Shown: positions 7,878-15,894 of the stretch, one piece after another | How the letters are laid out: every line of letters begins with the position of its first letter | Position numbering within the stretch: position 1 is the first letter of the stretch | From: an uncultured Propionibacteriaceae bacterium | Lineage (GTDB): Bacteria > Actinomycetota > Actinomycetes > Propionibacteriales > Propionibacteriaceae | NCBI GenBank assembly: GCA_938012815.1 | Contig: CALLVV010000039.1 | Location: 1 to 24,375, forward strand | Direction: 5' to 3' | DNA: 24,375 bases | Program-made: the position numbers and the translations under genes | Notes under the pieces: model-generated | Told to the model about the DNA's origin: nothing | The model's input: only the letters and a program-made list of their open reading frames with translations | The model's database searches: none

Positions 7878-10800
7878 TGCCAGTGGCGGTGTGAGCAGCA
7901 GCCGCAAATTGCTTTCCGCAAGCGCCCTGATGGCGGCGGGAACGCTGGTTTCCCGGGGCCTCGGGATCCTGCGGACGATGCTGGTGGCCTTCATCCTGGC
8001 CAACGGCACCAGGCAGGCCGACATCCTGGCACTGGCCAGCACGATCTCCAACGGCATGTACATCCTGTTCGTGGGCGGTGCGGTCAACACGGTCCTGGTT
8101 CCGCAGATCGTTCGCGCCATCCGTCACGACGAGGACGGCGGTGAGGCGTTCACGAACCGGGTCATGACCGCGTTCATGCTGGCCATCAGCGTGGTGACCG
8201 TGGTTCTGACACTCGCCGCCCCCCTGATCACTTTCCTCTACTCGTCGGATTCCTGGCGCGCCCCCGACCTTGAGAGCCAGTACGCCTCGATGGTGGCACT
8301 GACCTACTGCACCCTGCCCCAGATCTTCTTCTACGGCGCCTACACGATGCTGGGACAGGTGCTCAACGCCCGGGACCAGTTCGGCCCCATGATGTGGGCG
8401 CCGATCGCCAACAACATCATCTCGATCATCGTGCTGGGTTTCTACCTGGTGATCTGGGGAACCGGTGGGGACCATTCGGGTGCTTTCACCACGGAGCAGA
8501 TACTTCTACTGGGCGTTGGTTCCACACTCGGGATCGCCTCCCAGGCGTTGGTGCTGCTCCCGTTCGTGAAGAAGGTGGGGTTCCGGTTCAGGCCGCGTTT
8601 CGACCTCCGGGGAGCGGGACTGGGCAAGACCTTCCAGCTGGCCAAGTGGACCCTCGGCTTCGTGCTCATCAACCAAGCCGTGTTGATGCTGGTCAATCGT
8701 CTGGCCACCTCGGCGACGGCCGCCGGGGCCGGAGGCGGTTCCAACGTCTACGGGAACGCCAGCCTGATCTGGATGATGCCGCATTCCCTGATCACGGTCT
8801 CCCTGGCAACCGCGATGCTGCCCAACGCCTCCCGGCTGGCCGCGGAGGGGGATCTCGAGGGTGTCGCGGCCGAGGCGCGCAAAACCATGCGGCTGTCGTT
8901 GATGGCGCTGGTACCCGCCTCGATGGTTTTCCTGGCGCTCTCCGAGCCGATGGCGATCCTGTTGTTCGGTCATGGCCAGGGCAGCCGCGACGCCAACCTG
9001 ATCGCCCTGGCGCTGGGGGCCTTCGCCCTGGGCACGGTGCCGTTCACCGTGCAGTTCATCTGCCTGCGCACCTTCTACGCAGTGGAGGACACCCGTACCC
9101 CGTTCCGGCTGCAACTCGTGATAGGTGGCGTGAACGCGGGAGGCGCATTGCTGCTGGTGGCCTTGGCGAACAATCCCGACCTGACCGCGGCTGCGCTCGC
9201 AGGGGCCTATTCCCTCGCCTACCTGGTGGGCGTCCAGCTCAGCTGGCGACAGCTCAAACGAAAGATACCCCACCTGAACGGCCGGGATCTCCTGATGCAC
9301 GTTGCCCGCTTGGGCATCGGAGCGGGCAGCGGCGCCCTGATTGCGTGGTTCCTGTCCAATCTGATCCTGGGCGCGCTCCCCGGAAGGATTGTCGGCCCGC
9401 TGCTGGCCTTGTGTCTGGGGGGCGGCATCATCGGGGCCAGTTTCCTGGCGGTGGGCAAGGTGCTGAAAGTCCGTGAGCTCGCCAGCCTCGGCGACTTGAT
9501 CCGTTCTCGCCTCGGGCGGGGCAAGGCCTCCGGACCCGTGGAGGACGAGGAACCCGGGAAGGAACCGTCGCTCCCGCACATCCCCACCATCGGAGCGGAA
9601 CCCGCAACCGCTGCCGCCCTGGTGGACGACCTCATGCCGACGGGCCTGCACACGATCATCGCTGATGGCACCTTCAATGGCTGGAACGCTGCCCGCATAC
9701 CGGAGGAGTCCATGGCCGCGGCCCTCGAACTGCCGAGCCTGGTGGGCAACCTCACCCCGGAATCCACCGACGACGTCCTGGACACCCGGATCACCCCCGC
9801 CGTGCGGGACACCCCACCGCCCTCCTCTCCCACTTCCCCAGCCGCCACGAACATGCAGGCTCAGATCGTGGGCCCGGGTGAACCCTCGATGTTCGCGGGA
9901 GTTGACGAGATAACCGCTGGGCAGCGGCTGATGAGCACCGGCGACTTGCTTTCCACGCGTTTCCGCATCGAGGAGCTGATCGGGGTCCGGGACGGAATTG
10001 AGACCTGGCGTTCCCACGACTTGGTGCTTTCCCGCGATGTCATGGCGCACGTCATCCCGGAGGACAGCCCATACACCACGAACCTGCTGCAGGCGGCCCG
10101 GAAGGGTGCGATCGCCACCGATTCCCGTTTCCTGAGGGTGCTGGACGCGGTCAGTCTGGACGACGACCCGCGCGGGCTGGGCGGTTACATCGTCTGCGAG
10201 TACGCGCACGGCAGTTCCCTGACCAATCTGCTGAAACACGGCCCGCTCAGCACCTTGGAGGCCGCCTGGGTGGTCCGGGAACTGGCGGATGCTCTCACAT
10301 CGCTGCACGGTCAGGGGCTGTTCCATGAACAGCTGACCCCCGACAACGTGGTGATCACGACTCTCGGGGCCGTGAAGTTGGTCGGTTTCGGGGTCGAGGC
10401 TGGTTTCCACCCGAACTCGTCGGTGAAATGGAGCGACCGCGAGGCAGCCGACGTGCGGGGGCTCGCCAGCCTGCTGTATGCGATGCTGGTGCTGCACTGG
10501 CCGGGCGGGGAGGCATGGGGTCTTCCCGCCGCCCCGGCCACCGGCGGCGAGATCGTCCCGATGAGCGCCGTTGCCCCCGGAGTCTCCCCGGCCCTGGACC
10601 GAATCTGCACGGCAGCCCTGGCCCAGCCGACGACGGCTTTGGACAATCGAATCACGACCGCGTCCCAGCTGGCATCGGCTCTCGCCTCGGTACTGGGAAC
10701 GGCGGATGCATCCCCAGACCTGGAGGCCCGGGTCAGGCAGCCGCACGACCCCATCTCTGCGCATCTGCGGCCCGCCCAGCTGGATTCGATGCCGGCCCCC

Positions 10801-11553
10801 GTGATTCACGACCCCGCCGCGACGCAGGTGCAGCCGGCAGCGACCCGACAGCCCCGTCAGCGGGTGGTGGAGACCAGTGCCGTGGAGGACGTCAAGTCCG
10901 CCAAGAACACCTACGAGGGCAGGCCCCTGCTGTGGGTGGTACTGGTGGCAGCGGTAGCCACTCTCGTGATCTCTTTGATCGTGGTCGCGATCAACAGTCT
11001 CGGTCCGAAGCCCGAGGTCGCCGGATCCGGCTCGCCCACCCCCGCGGCCAGCGACTCACAGGAAGCCCAGGAGACCGGTACCGTCATTCCCGTGGCCGGC
11101 ATCACTGCCTTCGACCCGCGGGCCGACAACGGCAACAATGAGGAACACTCCGATCAGGTTAACAACGCCATAGACGGCGACCCCGCCACAGGCTGGTCCA
11201 CCATGCAGTACCTGGGCAATCCCAAGCTGGGTGGTTTGAAGCCCGGGGTCGGCCTGGTGCTCGACATGGGGAAGCCTGTCAAGCTCGGGGAGGTCGAGGT
11301 GACCTTCGCCGCGGCCGGTGGGAGCGTCGAGCTGCGGGTCCCGGAGAAGGAGGCCACGGACAGGCCCCCCATGGACCGCCAGGCCCAGTGGAAGACGGTG
11401 GCGACGGCCGAGGACACCTCAGAGCAGGCCGTCCTGAAACCCACCGAGGAGGTCACCAGCCGCTACGCGCTGGTCTACCTCACCAAGCTGCCGGAGGTCT
11501 CGAGGGCACACTACGTGGGTACCGTCAACGAGATCGTCGTCAAACAGGGGTGA
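7867..11553 (+). CDS. murJ: MurJ lipid II flippase fused to a pseudokinase, membrane helix and discoidin-like domain
   Basis: A 1228-residue protein laid out like mycobacterial MviN. Residues ~15-545 form a multi-helix MurJ/MATE-like flippase (start SRKLLSASALMAAGTLVSRG) that exports lipid II for peptidoglycan synthesis. Residues ~545-690 are a disordered acidic/proline linker. Residues ~690-960 form a protein kinase fold. The catalytic loop is HEQLTPDN (820-827) instead of HRDxKxxN, DFG is GFG (840-842), and the VAIK lysine is not evident, so it should be inactive. Residues ~1020-1045 are a membrane helix. The rest is an extracellular F5/8-type-C-like beta domain (DQVNNAIDGDPATGWSTM). GTG 7867 is chosen for the AGGGAG just upstream and the 11-base overlap with the preceding gene. 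In mycobacteria the phosphorylated pseudokinase recruits FhaA; a comparable regulatory role is inferred here. Confidence 0.92.
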   Translation: MSSNASGGVSSSRKLLSASALMAAGTLVSRGLGILRTMLVAFILANGTRQADILALASTISNGMYILFVGGAVNTVLVPQIVRAIRHDEDGGEAFTNRVMTAFMLAISVVTVVLTLAAPLITFLYSSDSWRAPDLESQYASMVALTYCTLPQIFFYGAYTMLGQVLNARDQFGPMMWAPIANNIISIIVLGFYLVIWGTGGDHSGAFTTEQILLLGVGSTLGIASQALVLLPFVKKVGFRFRPRFDLRGAGLGKTFQLAKWTLGFVLINQAVLMLVNRLATSATAAGAGGGSNVYGNASLIWMMPHSLITVSLATAMLPNASRLAAEGDLEGVAAEARKTMRLSLMALVPASMVFLALSEPMAILLFGHGQGSRDANLIALALGAFALGTVPFTVQFICLRTFYAVEDTRTPFRLQLVIGGVNAGGALLLVALANNPDLTAAALAGAYSLAYLVGVQLSWRQLKRKIPHLNGRDLLMHVARLGIGAGSGALIAWFLSNLILGALPGRIVGPLLALCLGGGIIGASFLAVGKVLKVRELASLGDLIRSRLGRGKASGPVEDEEPGKEPSLPHIPTIGAEPATAAALVDDLMPTGLHTIIADGTFNGWNAARIPEESMAAALELPSLVGNLTPESTDDVLDTRITPAVRDTPPPSSPTSPAATNMQAQIVGPGEPSMFAGVDEITAGQRLMSTGDLLSTRFRIEELIGVRDGIETWRSHDLVLSRDVMAHVIPEDSPYTTNLLQAARKGAIATDSRFLRVLDAVSLDDDPRGLGGYIVCEYAHGSSLTNLLKHGPLSTLEAAWVVRELADALTSLHGQGLFHEQLTPDNVVITTLGAVKLVGFGVEAGFHPNSSVKWSDREAADVRGLASLLYAMLVLHWPGGEAWGLPAAPATGGEIVPMSAVAPGVSPALDRICTAALAQPTTALDNRITTASQLASALASVLGTADASPDLEARVRQPHDPISAHLRPAQLDSMPAPVIHDPAATQVQPAATRQPRQRVVETSAVEDVKSAKNTYEGRPLLWVVLVAAVATLVISLIVVAINSLGPKPEVAGSGSPTPAASDSQEAQETGTVIPVAGITAFDPRADNGNNEEHSDQVNNAIDGDPATGWSTMQYLGNPKLGGLKPGVGLVLDMGKPVKLGEVEVTFAAAGGSVELRVPEKEATDRPPMDRQAQWKTVATAEDTSEQAVLKPTEEVTSRYALVYLTKLPEVSRAHYVGTVNEIVVKQG

Positions 11554-11586
11554 GGGCGCCGTCAGCCTGGAATCAGCCCTGTCCGC

Positions 11587-11592
11587 TACGGT
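11587..11592 (+). promoter_or_regulatory. Candidate -10 element for leaderless ppsR
   Basis: TACGGT is followed by six bases (TTCCCC) and then the ATG of ppsR. There is no purine-rich ribosome site in the 45-base gap after murJ. The element suggests ppsR has its own leaderless transcript in addition to any read-through. Confidence 0.42.
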
Positions 11593-11598
11593 TTCCCC

Positions 11599-12477
11599 AT
11601 GACCGACGGCAACCTGGAGATCCACGTGCTGGCCGACTCGACCGGGGAGACCGCGGTGCGGTTGGCCCGGGCCGCTCGTGCCCAGTTCCCGGACGCGCAT
11701 TTCGAGATCATCCGGCACCCCCGGCTGGGAAAGCTGGATTCCATGATGAAGGCCTTGGGCACCCTGAGGGAGCGGGCGAACCGCCCGATCGCCGTGTTCT
11801 TCACCCTGGTGAATGCCGAACTGCGGAGCCTGGTGATCAACGCATGCGAGGATCTTGCGATCCCCTACACCGACCTGATGGGCGACGCCCTGGTCGCCCT
11901 GGAGCGGATCTCCGGTCACACCGCCGACGAGGTTCCCATGCGTCCCGTGGGGGTGGAGGCCGACTACTTCGTCCGGATCTCCGCCATGGAGTTCGCGATC
12001 CGCAACGATGACGGCGCCATGCCGGCCGCGCTCCGGGAATGCGACATCTGCCTGATCGGGGCGTCGCGTTCCGGCAAGACCCCCCTGTCGATCTACCTGG
12101 GATATCTGGGCTACAAAACAGTCAACGTTCCCCTGGTTCCCGGTATCCGGCCGCCCGAGGAGCTGTTCGGGATCGACCGCTGGCGCATCGTCGGGTTGAC
12201 GATAGACGCCGAGCGGTTGCTGCAGATCCGGTCGCGCCGCGTGCAGGGATTGGGGGGGTTCGGCACCCACGACGGTTACGCGGATCTGGGACAGATCCTC
12301 GACGAACTGGACGAGGTGGGCGCCATTCAGCGGCGACTGGGGGCGCCGGTCGTCGACACCACGGGTCTTGCCCTGGAAGAAGCCGCAGCGCGGATCATCG
12401 ACATCGTCGACGAACGTGCCCGGAGGGCGGGTTCCCGCCTCCGCCGGCCTGCGGGACAGCTGCGCATCGCCCCCTGA
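11599..12477 (+). CDS. ppsR: Pyruvate phosphate dikinase / PEP synthase regulatory protein (bifunctional kinase-phosphorylase, DUF299)
   Basis: A 292-residue cytosolic enzyme that reversibly phosphorylates a threonine of PEP synthase or pyruvate phosphate dikinase, using ADP as donor and phosphate for reversal, so it controls the pyruvate-to-PEP step. The N-terminus IHVLADSTGETA is typical. The signature YFVRISAMEFAIRNDDG lies at 123-139 and the P-loop GASRSGKT at 154-161, followed by LGYKTVNVPLVPG. Length fits the family. It starts 45 bases after murJ on the same strand. The substrate enzyme is not in the window, so PPDK versus PpsA cannot be chosen. Convergent with the cation transporter gene; the 110-base gap between them holds no obvious terminator. 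Confidence 0.92.
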   Translation: MTDGNLEIHVLADSTGETAVRLARAARAQFPDAHFEIIRHPRLGKLDSMMKALGTLRERANRPIAVFFTLVNAELRSLVINACEDLAIPYTDLMGDALVALERISGHTADEVPMRPVGVEADYFVRISAMEFAIRNDDGAMPAALRECDICLIGASRSGKTPLSIYLGYLGYKTVNVPLVPGIRPPEELFGIDRWRIVGLTIDAERLLQIRSRRVQGLGGFGTHDGYADLGQILDELDEVGAIQRRLGAPVVDTTGLALEEAAARIIDIVDERARRAGSRLRRPAGQLRIAP

Positions 12478-12587
12478 TCGAGACGCGAAACCACCCCCTG
12501 ATCCAAGGCGGCATCGCAACCACCACGCACCGCGCCCTCCTCCTGCCAACCTTTGGCCGGGCCCGGAGCGGTTGTGGGATGGTCCGG

Positions 12588-13505
12588 TCAGATGCCTTCG
12601 TGGGCGTAGCTGCGGGGATCGTTGATGGGTTCGATGTGCCCGGTGACGTTCATCCGCGGGAACTCGGCGACGATCTCGTCGGAGAGGTCCTCCAGGAAAT
12701 CGTGGCCCTGTTTGACGCTCCAGTCGTCCGGGACGAGCAGGTGGAAGTCCATGAACTGCCGGGTCCCGGAGATCCGGGTGCGCATCTGGTGGAAGGCGAC
12801 CCCAGCCCCGGTCCTGCTGGTGAGTATCGTGCGCAGTCGTTCGTTGTCCTCCTCCGGCAGGGACGCGTCCATCAGTCCCTCGGTCGATTCCTTCACCAGG
12901 CCGTAGCCGGTGAACAGGATGTTGACGCCCACCGCGATGGCGATCACCGGGTCGAGCCATCCCCAGCCGCTCACCCACACCAGCGCGATCCCCGCCAGCA
13001 CGCCGGCCGAGGTCCACACGTCGGTCATCAGGTGTTTGCCGTCGGCCCTGAGCGTGATGGAGCGGTGGCGTTTCCCGGCTCTGATCAGCACCAGTGCCAC
13101 AGCACCGTTGAGGACGGAGGCGGCCACGGAGATCATCAATCCGACCCCCACCGATTCGAGGGGCTGTGGGGAGAGGAGCCGCTGGAGCGCGAGAACGACG
13201 ATGGAGATCGCGGCGACGAAGATCATCACACCCTCCACGGCCGCCGAGAAGTACTCGGCCTTGGTGTGGCCGAAGTTGTGGCTGGCATCGGCAGGCCTCG
13301 CCGCCACCTTCAGCACGATCAACGCCACGATGGCGGCAACCAGGTTGACGACGGATTCAGCGGCATCGGCCAACAGCCCGACGGATCCGGTGACCACCCA
13401 GGCCCCCGCCTTCAGGACGATGGTGGCGAGGGCCGTGGCCACGGCCAGCCAGCCGTAGCGGCTCAGGTCCGGGGCGGCGGAGGATTGTTGAGGATTTGGC
13501 GACAC
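12588..13505 (-). CDS. Cation diffusion facilitator (CDF) family transporter
   Basis: A 305-residue divalent-cation/proton antiporter of the inner membrane. About six helices are followed by a cytoplasmic ferredoxin-like C-terminal domain (residues ~215-300). The conserved GSVGLLADAAESVVN block (40-54) provides D47/E50/N54 in the second helix. RADGKHLMTDVWTSAGV places H158 and D162 in the fifth, the usual metal site. The Glu/Asn pair is common in uncharacterised CDF proteins, so the metal (Zn, Mn, Fe, Co) is undetermined. Start GTG 13505 is chosen because the family N-terminus begins just after it. The frame stays open to an ATG at 14162, but that extension is arginine-rich out-of-frame reading of the upstream gene. 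It follows the GroEL-apical-like gene by 56 bases and may be co-transcribed with it. Confidence 0.88.
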   Translation of the reverse strand: MSPNPQQSSAAPDLSRYGWLAVATALATIVLKAGAWVVTGSVGLLADAAESVVNLVAAIVALIVLKVAARPADASHNFGHTKAEYFSAAVEGVMIFVAAISIVVLALQRLLSPQPLESVGVGLMISVAASVLNGAVALVLIRAGKRHRSITLRADGKHLMTDVWTSAGVLAGIALVWVSGWGWLDPVIAIAVGVNILFTGYGLVKESTEGLMDASLPEEDNERLRTILTSRTGAGVAFHQMRTRISGTRQFMDFHLLVPDDWSVKQGHDFLEDLSDEIVAEFPRMNVTGHIEPINDPRSYAHEGI

Positions 13506-13561
13506 GTTCTCATGTTCAGTCTTCGCCGGGACGGAATCAACCCCTGGAAGGATCCACTTGC

Positions 13562-14185
13562 CTACGTCGTCCCGACCAGGGGCGGGTGGGGTTCGATCCA
13601 GGTGCGGGAGCTGTCGGTGACCCAGCGGGTGGCGTGCCCCAGATGCCCGGTCGGCAGGTATCCGGCCCTGAGATCCGCGACGGACACCGGCAGCGCGCCG
13701 GTCAGGTCCGCGACCTCCGGGATCAGGTCGGTGATCACGGCTGCCAACGGCATCGTCAGGCTCTTCCGGTTGGCGACCAGCGTCGCCAGCACATCCTCGT
13801 CCATTCCCCGGGCCACCAGCACGAGCGGTTGGTTCCGGGCGATGGGGGTCATCAGCTCCCGCATGGTCACGCCCGTGCCGTCGATGACCAGCACGTTGGC
13901 GTCCTTGAGGTCGACGCGGCCGTTCACGTCGGCGAACCCGGGATCGGCGAGTCCGATCTCCAGCCGTTCGCCTCTCGGTTCGGTCCTGAGGACCGGACGC
14001 CGGACTCCTGGAGCGGGTAGGCCGTCGATCTCCGACTGGGTCAGGTACCCGGGATGCCCCTCGCCCGGGCCTCGCGTGGGCTCCCCCTCCGTGCGGCGTC
14101 GGCGTCTCACATCCAACCAGACGGCCAGAGCCAGCAACGGCACTCCGATCGCCAGCGCCCACAGCAATCCGCCCAGTTCACCCAT
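13562..14185 (-). CDS. Membrane-anchored protein with a GroEL apical-domain-like segment
   Basis: A 207-residue protein. Residues 5-25 form one hydrophobic helix (LLWALAIGVPLLALAVWL) followed by RRRRR, giving an inside-facing C-terminus. A polar linker with HPGYLTQSEIDGLPAPG (44-60) follows. From about residue 80 to 198 the sequence follows the GroEL apical domain closely in order and spacing: LKDANVLVIDGTGVTMREL, QPLVLVARGMDEDVLATLV, PLAAVI, DLTGALPVS, then HLGHATRWVTDSSRTWIEP. These align with LEDxxxLLxxxKxSTxxxL, KPLLIIAEDVEGEALATLV, VAVK, LTGGQVIS and LLGRARKVVVTKDxTTIVEG. A short deletion falls where GroEL has GFGDRRK. Equatorial and intermediate (ATPase) domains are absent. Function is unknown; a scaffold or client-binding role is conjecture. 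ATG 14185 follows a weak GGGGA. Confidence 0.8.
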   Translation of the reverse strand: MGELGGLLWALAIGVPLLALAVWLDVRRRRRTEGEPTRGPGEGHPGYLTQSEIDGLPAPGVRRPVLRTEPRGERLEIGLADPGFADVNGRVDLKDANVLVIDGTGVTMRELMTPIARNQPLVLVARGMDEDVLATLVANRKSLTMPLAAVITDLIPEVADLTGALPVSVADLRAGYLPTGHLGHATRWVTDSSRTWIEPHPPLVGTT

Positions 14186-14203
14186 GTCCCCAAGACTGCC
14201 ATG

Positions 14204-14233
14204 TGGACCGAGCAGAGGCAGTATGGCTAAACT
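14204..14233 (+). promoter_or_regulatory. Promoter of the tRNA-Lys gene
   Basis: A TAAACT -10 box (14228-14233) sits 6 bases before the tRNA. A weak -35-like TGGACC (14204-14209) lies 18 bases further up. Confidence 0.5.
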
Positions 14234-14239
14234 GTGTCC

Positions 14240-14312
14240 GCCCCTATAGCTCAGCTGGCAGAGCAGTGGACTTTTAATCCATGGGTCGCGGGTTCGATCC
14301 CCGCTGGGGGCA
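14240..14312 (+). tRNA. tRNA-Lys (anticodon TTT)
   Basis: This 73-base cloverleaf has acceptor arms GCCCCTA and TGGGGGC, a D-loop with AGCTGGCAGAG, anticodon loop CTTTTAA with anticodon TTT, and T-arm CGGGTTCGATCCCCG. The discriminator base is A and CCA is not encoded. It stands at the edge of the accessory region; tRNA genes are frequent integration targets, but no duplicate of its 3' end was found in the next 3.6 kb. Confidence 0.97.
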
Positions 14313-14376
14313 CGAGAGGGTCACCGTAGCAGCAGACCCCGGGCGGATACCCAACAGACCCTGCCTGCGTGACGTG

Positions 14377-14535
14377 TTACAGCAGGATTTCTATGAAGTC
14401 GATCTGCGACAACCCGGATGTTGCGAACAGGTCCGCAAGGGTCCACGGCACTTCGTACCGTAGCTTGCCCCATGCTCCTGATCCCATCAGCACTCCAAGT
14501 TGATGGTTTTCTGCGGCGTGGCCGGCATGACTCAT
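14377..14535 (-). CDS. Small 52-residue protein, third gene of the nucleotidyltransferase operon
   Basis: From ATG 14535 to TAA 14377-14379 the frame encodes 52 residues beginning MSHAGHAAENHQLGVLMGSG and ending ATSGLSQIDFIEILL. The start overlaps the stop of the nucleotidyltransferase gene as ATGA. This is the same junction type that links the two preceding genes, and is the main reason to believe it is translated. The middle reads WGKLRYEVPWTLADLF, a plausible amphipathic fold without any recognised family. No membrane helix or signal peptide is evident. It could be a real accessory protein of a toxin-antitoxin-like operon or a decayed C-terminal remnant. Function unknown. Confidence 0.5.
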   Translation of the reverse strand: MSHAGHAAENHQLGVLMGSGAWGKLRYEVPWTLADLFATSGLSQIDFIEILL

Positions 14536-15143
14536 GGTTCGAGGTCATCTGAGTGATCAGGTCGTCGTACCGTCTGCGGGGGCTGTGACATGTCAGGTTG
14601 TGATCGGGCACGGATGGCTTCGGCACGTTGGGCGACTTCCCAGACCACATAGATGTGTCGTGGTAGCAGCATCGAGGGCGGGTAGCTTCGTGCGAGTAGA
14701 TCAGTTGCCTGCTGCGATGTGGTGTACCCGACGTGGTTGTAGAGGGTGACTGCGTCTGCAAGGTCGCGGTCATCGCGCGATGCATGGAGTTTCATCGCGA
14801 GTAGGTACTCGGGCGAGGGTACCTGCACGAGCAGCGATTCCGACTCGAACACAGTTCGAGGCCGGTCATCGGTTGTGGGCATGAATCCCTTGGCTGCGTC
14901 ATTCAGCCAGTCAGGTTCGAGGCCATGCCGGTCAGCGATGCTTTCTGCGATGTCGCGTACTTCAGGAGCGGGTTCGAAGATTGCATCGACATCTCGGGTG
15001 ATTCTTTGCTGATCGTAGGCGAGCGCCATGGCTGCCCCGCCAACGACGAAGAGCTGGGCTTGCAGACCACGGGCCTGTAGGTTCTCGGAGAGTTCCTGAA
15101 ACAGGTCGTGAAGATGCTTGATGTCCAGTTCTTCGTTATTCAT
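14532..15143 (-). CDS. DUF6036 / AbiEii-like nucleotidyltransferase, probable toxin-type protein
   Basis: A 203-residue cytosolic protein with the nucleotidyltransferase (pol-beta fold) signature LFVVGGAAMALAY followed by TRDVDAIFEP. This gives G35-G36 and metal-binding D51 and D53. Later SPEYLLAMKLHASRDDRDLADAVTLYNHVG (about 110-140) matches the helical part typical of DUF6036 and AbiEii/MenT-type proteins, where the K/R-D region completes the active site. In such two-gene systems the nucleotidyltransferase is the toxic partner and the gene before it acts as antitoxin; that role is inferred here from gene order. The ATG at 15143 overlaps the upstream stop (ATGA). The last ~30 residues are low-complexity and polar. 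The operon lies just past tRNA-Lys, which is consistent with a mobile or accessory origin. Confidence 0.75.
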   Translation of the reverse strand: MNNEELDIKHLHDLFQELSENLQARGLQAQLFVVGGAAMALAYDQQRITRDVDAIFEPAPEVRDIAESIADRHGLEPDWLNDAAKGFMPTTDDRPRTVFESESLLVQVPSPEYLLAMKLHASRDDRDLADAVTLYNHVGYTTSQQATDLLARSYPPSMLLPRHIYVVWEVAQRAEAIRARSQPDMSQPPQTVRRPDHSDDLEP

Positions 15144-15631
15144 GCACGTGCCAATGCGTGTTCGGTGATGTAGATGCCCCGGGTGCGAAATGCCCGGGGG
15201 CTTTCACGTTCAGCATCCCGGTGGAAGACCCGCGGGACTGTGGCGTACCACCGGTCGACCTTCCGCGTCGGGTCCAGTGCCCAAGCGGGTGGGTTCCATC
15301 CGTCTCGGTCGGCAAGGTGTTCGGCGAGCGCGGCGAATGCCGCGTCGATCTCGGGGGACCCGGTACGGGGCGGTTCCGCCGTGAAAACCTGTGCCGCGAG
15401 TTCCACACCGCCGCGCCGCAAGGTGGACGTGTAGTCGTCGAGAGTCTGCAAAATGGCGAAACGCCAGCACTCCCCCAACCCCTCACCGGCGCTGCGCAGC
15501 ACCGCACAGCGCTGCGCATTCGATGCGGCTTCGTGACGCAACCCGACATCAACGCGTGGTTTCGGTTCCGTGGCAGTGCGAGCACGGTCCAGCAACTCAC
15601 TGATAGTGAGCACGGTCCCCTTGTACCCCAT
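15140..15631 (-). CDS. Conserved-looking protein preceding the nucleotidyltransferase, possible antitoxin
   Basis: A 163-residue protein with no family I can name. It begins MGYKGTVLTISELLDRART, a short N-terminal helix. The body is Ala/Arg-rich and soluble, and near residues 105-145 it contains LADRDGWNPPAWALDPTRK and a WYATVPRVF segment. The ATG at 15631 is chosen for the GGGGAG 8 bases upstream. An in-frame GTG at 15679 would add 16 residues across a TAACAAT promoter-like element and is less likely. It is translationally coupled to the nucleotidyltransferase by an ATGA overlap. This is the usual layout of DUF6036-type pairs, in which a protein of this size and position is the presumed antitoxin or partner. 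That function is inference only. Confidence 0.62.
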   Translation of the reverse strand: MGYKGTVLTISELLDRARTATEPKPRVDVGLRHEAASNAQRCAVLRSAGEGLGECWRFAILQTLDDYTSTLRRGGVELAAQVFTAEPPRTGSPEIDAAFAALAEHLADRDGWNPPAWALDPTRKVDRWYATVPRVFHRDAERESPRAFRTRGIYITEHALARA

Positions 15632-15669
15632 GGCCCTGACTCCCCTCTCGTTACCCCAATTGTTACAGT

Positions 15670-15679
15670 GTGACGTCAC
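15670..15679. promoter_or_regulatory. 10-bp palindrome upstream of the nucleotidyltransferase operon (possible operator)
   Basis: GTGACGTCAC is a perfect palindrome 38 bases before the operon start, directly beside a TAACAAT element on the minus strand (plus-strand 15659-15665). It could be a repressor site for autoregulation. There is no direct evidence for binding. Confidence 0.35.
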
Positions 15680-15803
15680 CCGAGGGGTTCATCCAGCGTG
15701 GGAGCGCCGTTTGTTGCTCGTACAACATCGGGATTCTCTTCGGATGGTTCCGTGAGCGTATCTGGACTGCCATGAGTTCCGGGGACGAGAAACCGCGGCA
15801 GAA

Positions 15804-15820
15804 CCCACTGGTCCGGTGGG
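15804..15820. terminator. Short hairpin in the 263-bp gap after the resolvase pseudogene
   Basis: CCCACTG and CGGTGGG pair (7 bp with one T-G wobble) around a 3-base loop, with no proper T-tract on either side. It lies about 75 bases past the resolvase stop on the minus strand, so it may end that transcript. Nothing else was recognised between 15632 and 15894; short frames there look non-coding. Confidence 0.28.
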
Positions 15821-15894
15821 GGTTTGAGATTGTTCGGTCACGTCCCCGGTACCTGCACCCCGCCATTGTCTGAACCCCCCTGCGGCCACCCCGG

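Noticed and set aside
8506..10809. 767-residue frame antisense to murJ
   Set aside because: High-GC shadow frame; Gly/Arg/Gln-rich, no domain, and the sense strand is a certain gene.
12588..14162. 524-residue version of the cation transporter
   Set aside because: The first ~219 residues are the GroEL-apical-like gene read in the wrong frame; CDF similarity starts after GTG 13505.
15670..15873. Small plus-strand ORF of 67 codons after the nucleotidyltransferase operon promoter
   Set aside because: No ribosome site, no recognisable family, and it overlaps probable regulatory sequence; treated as non-coding.
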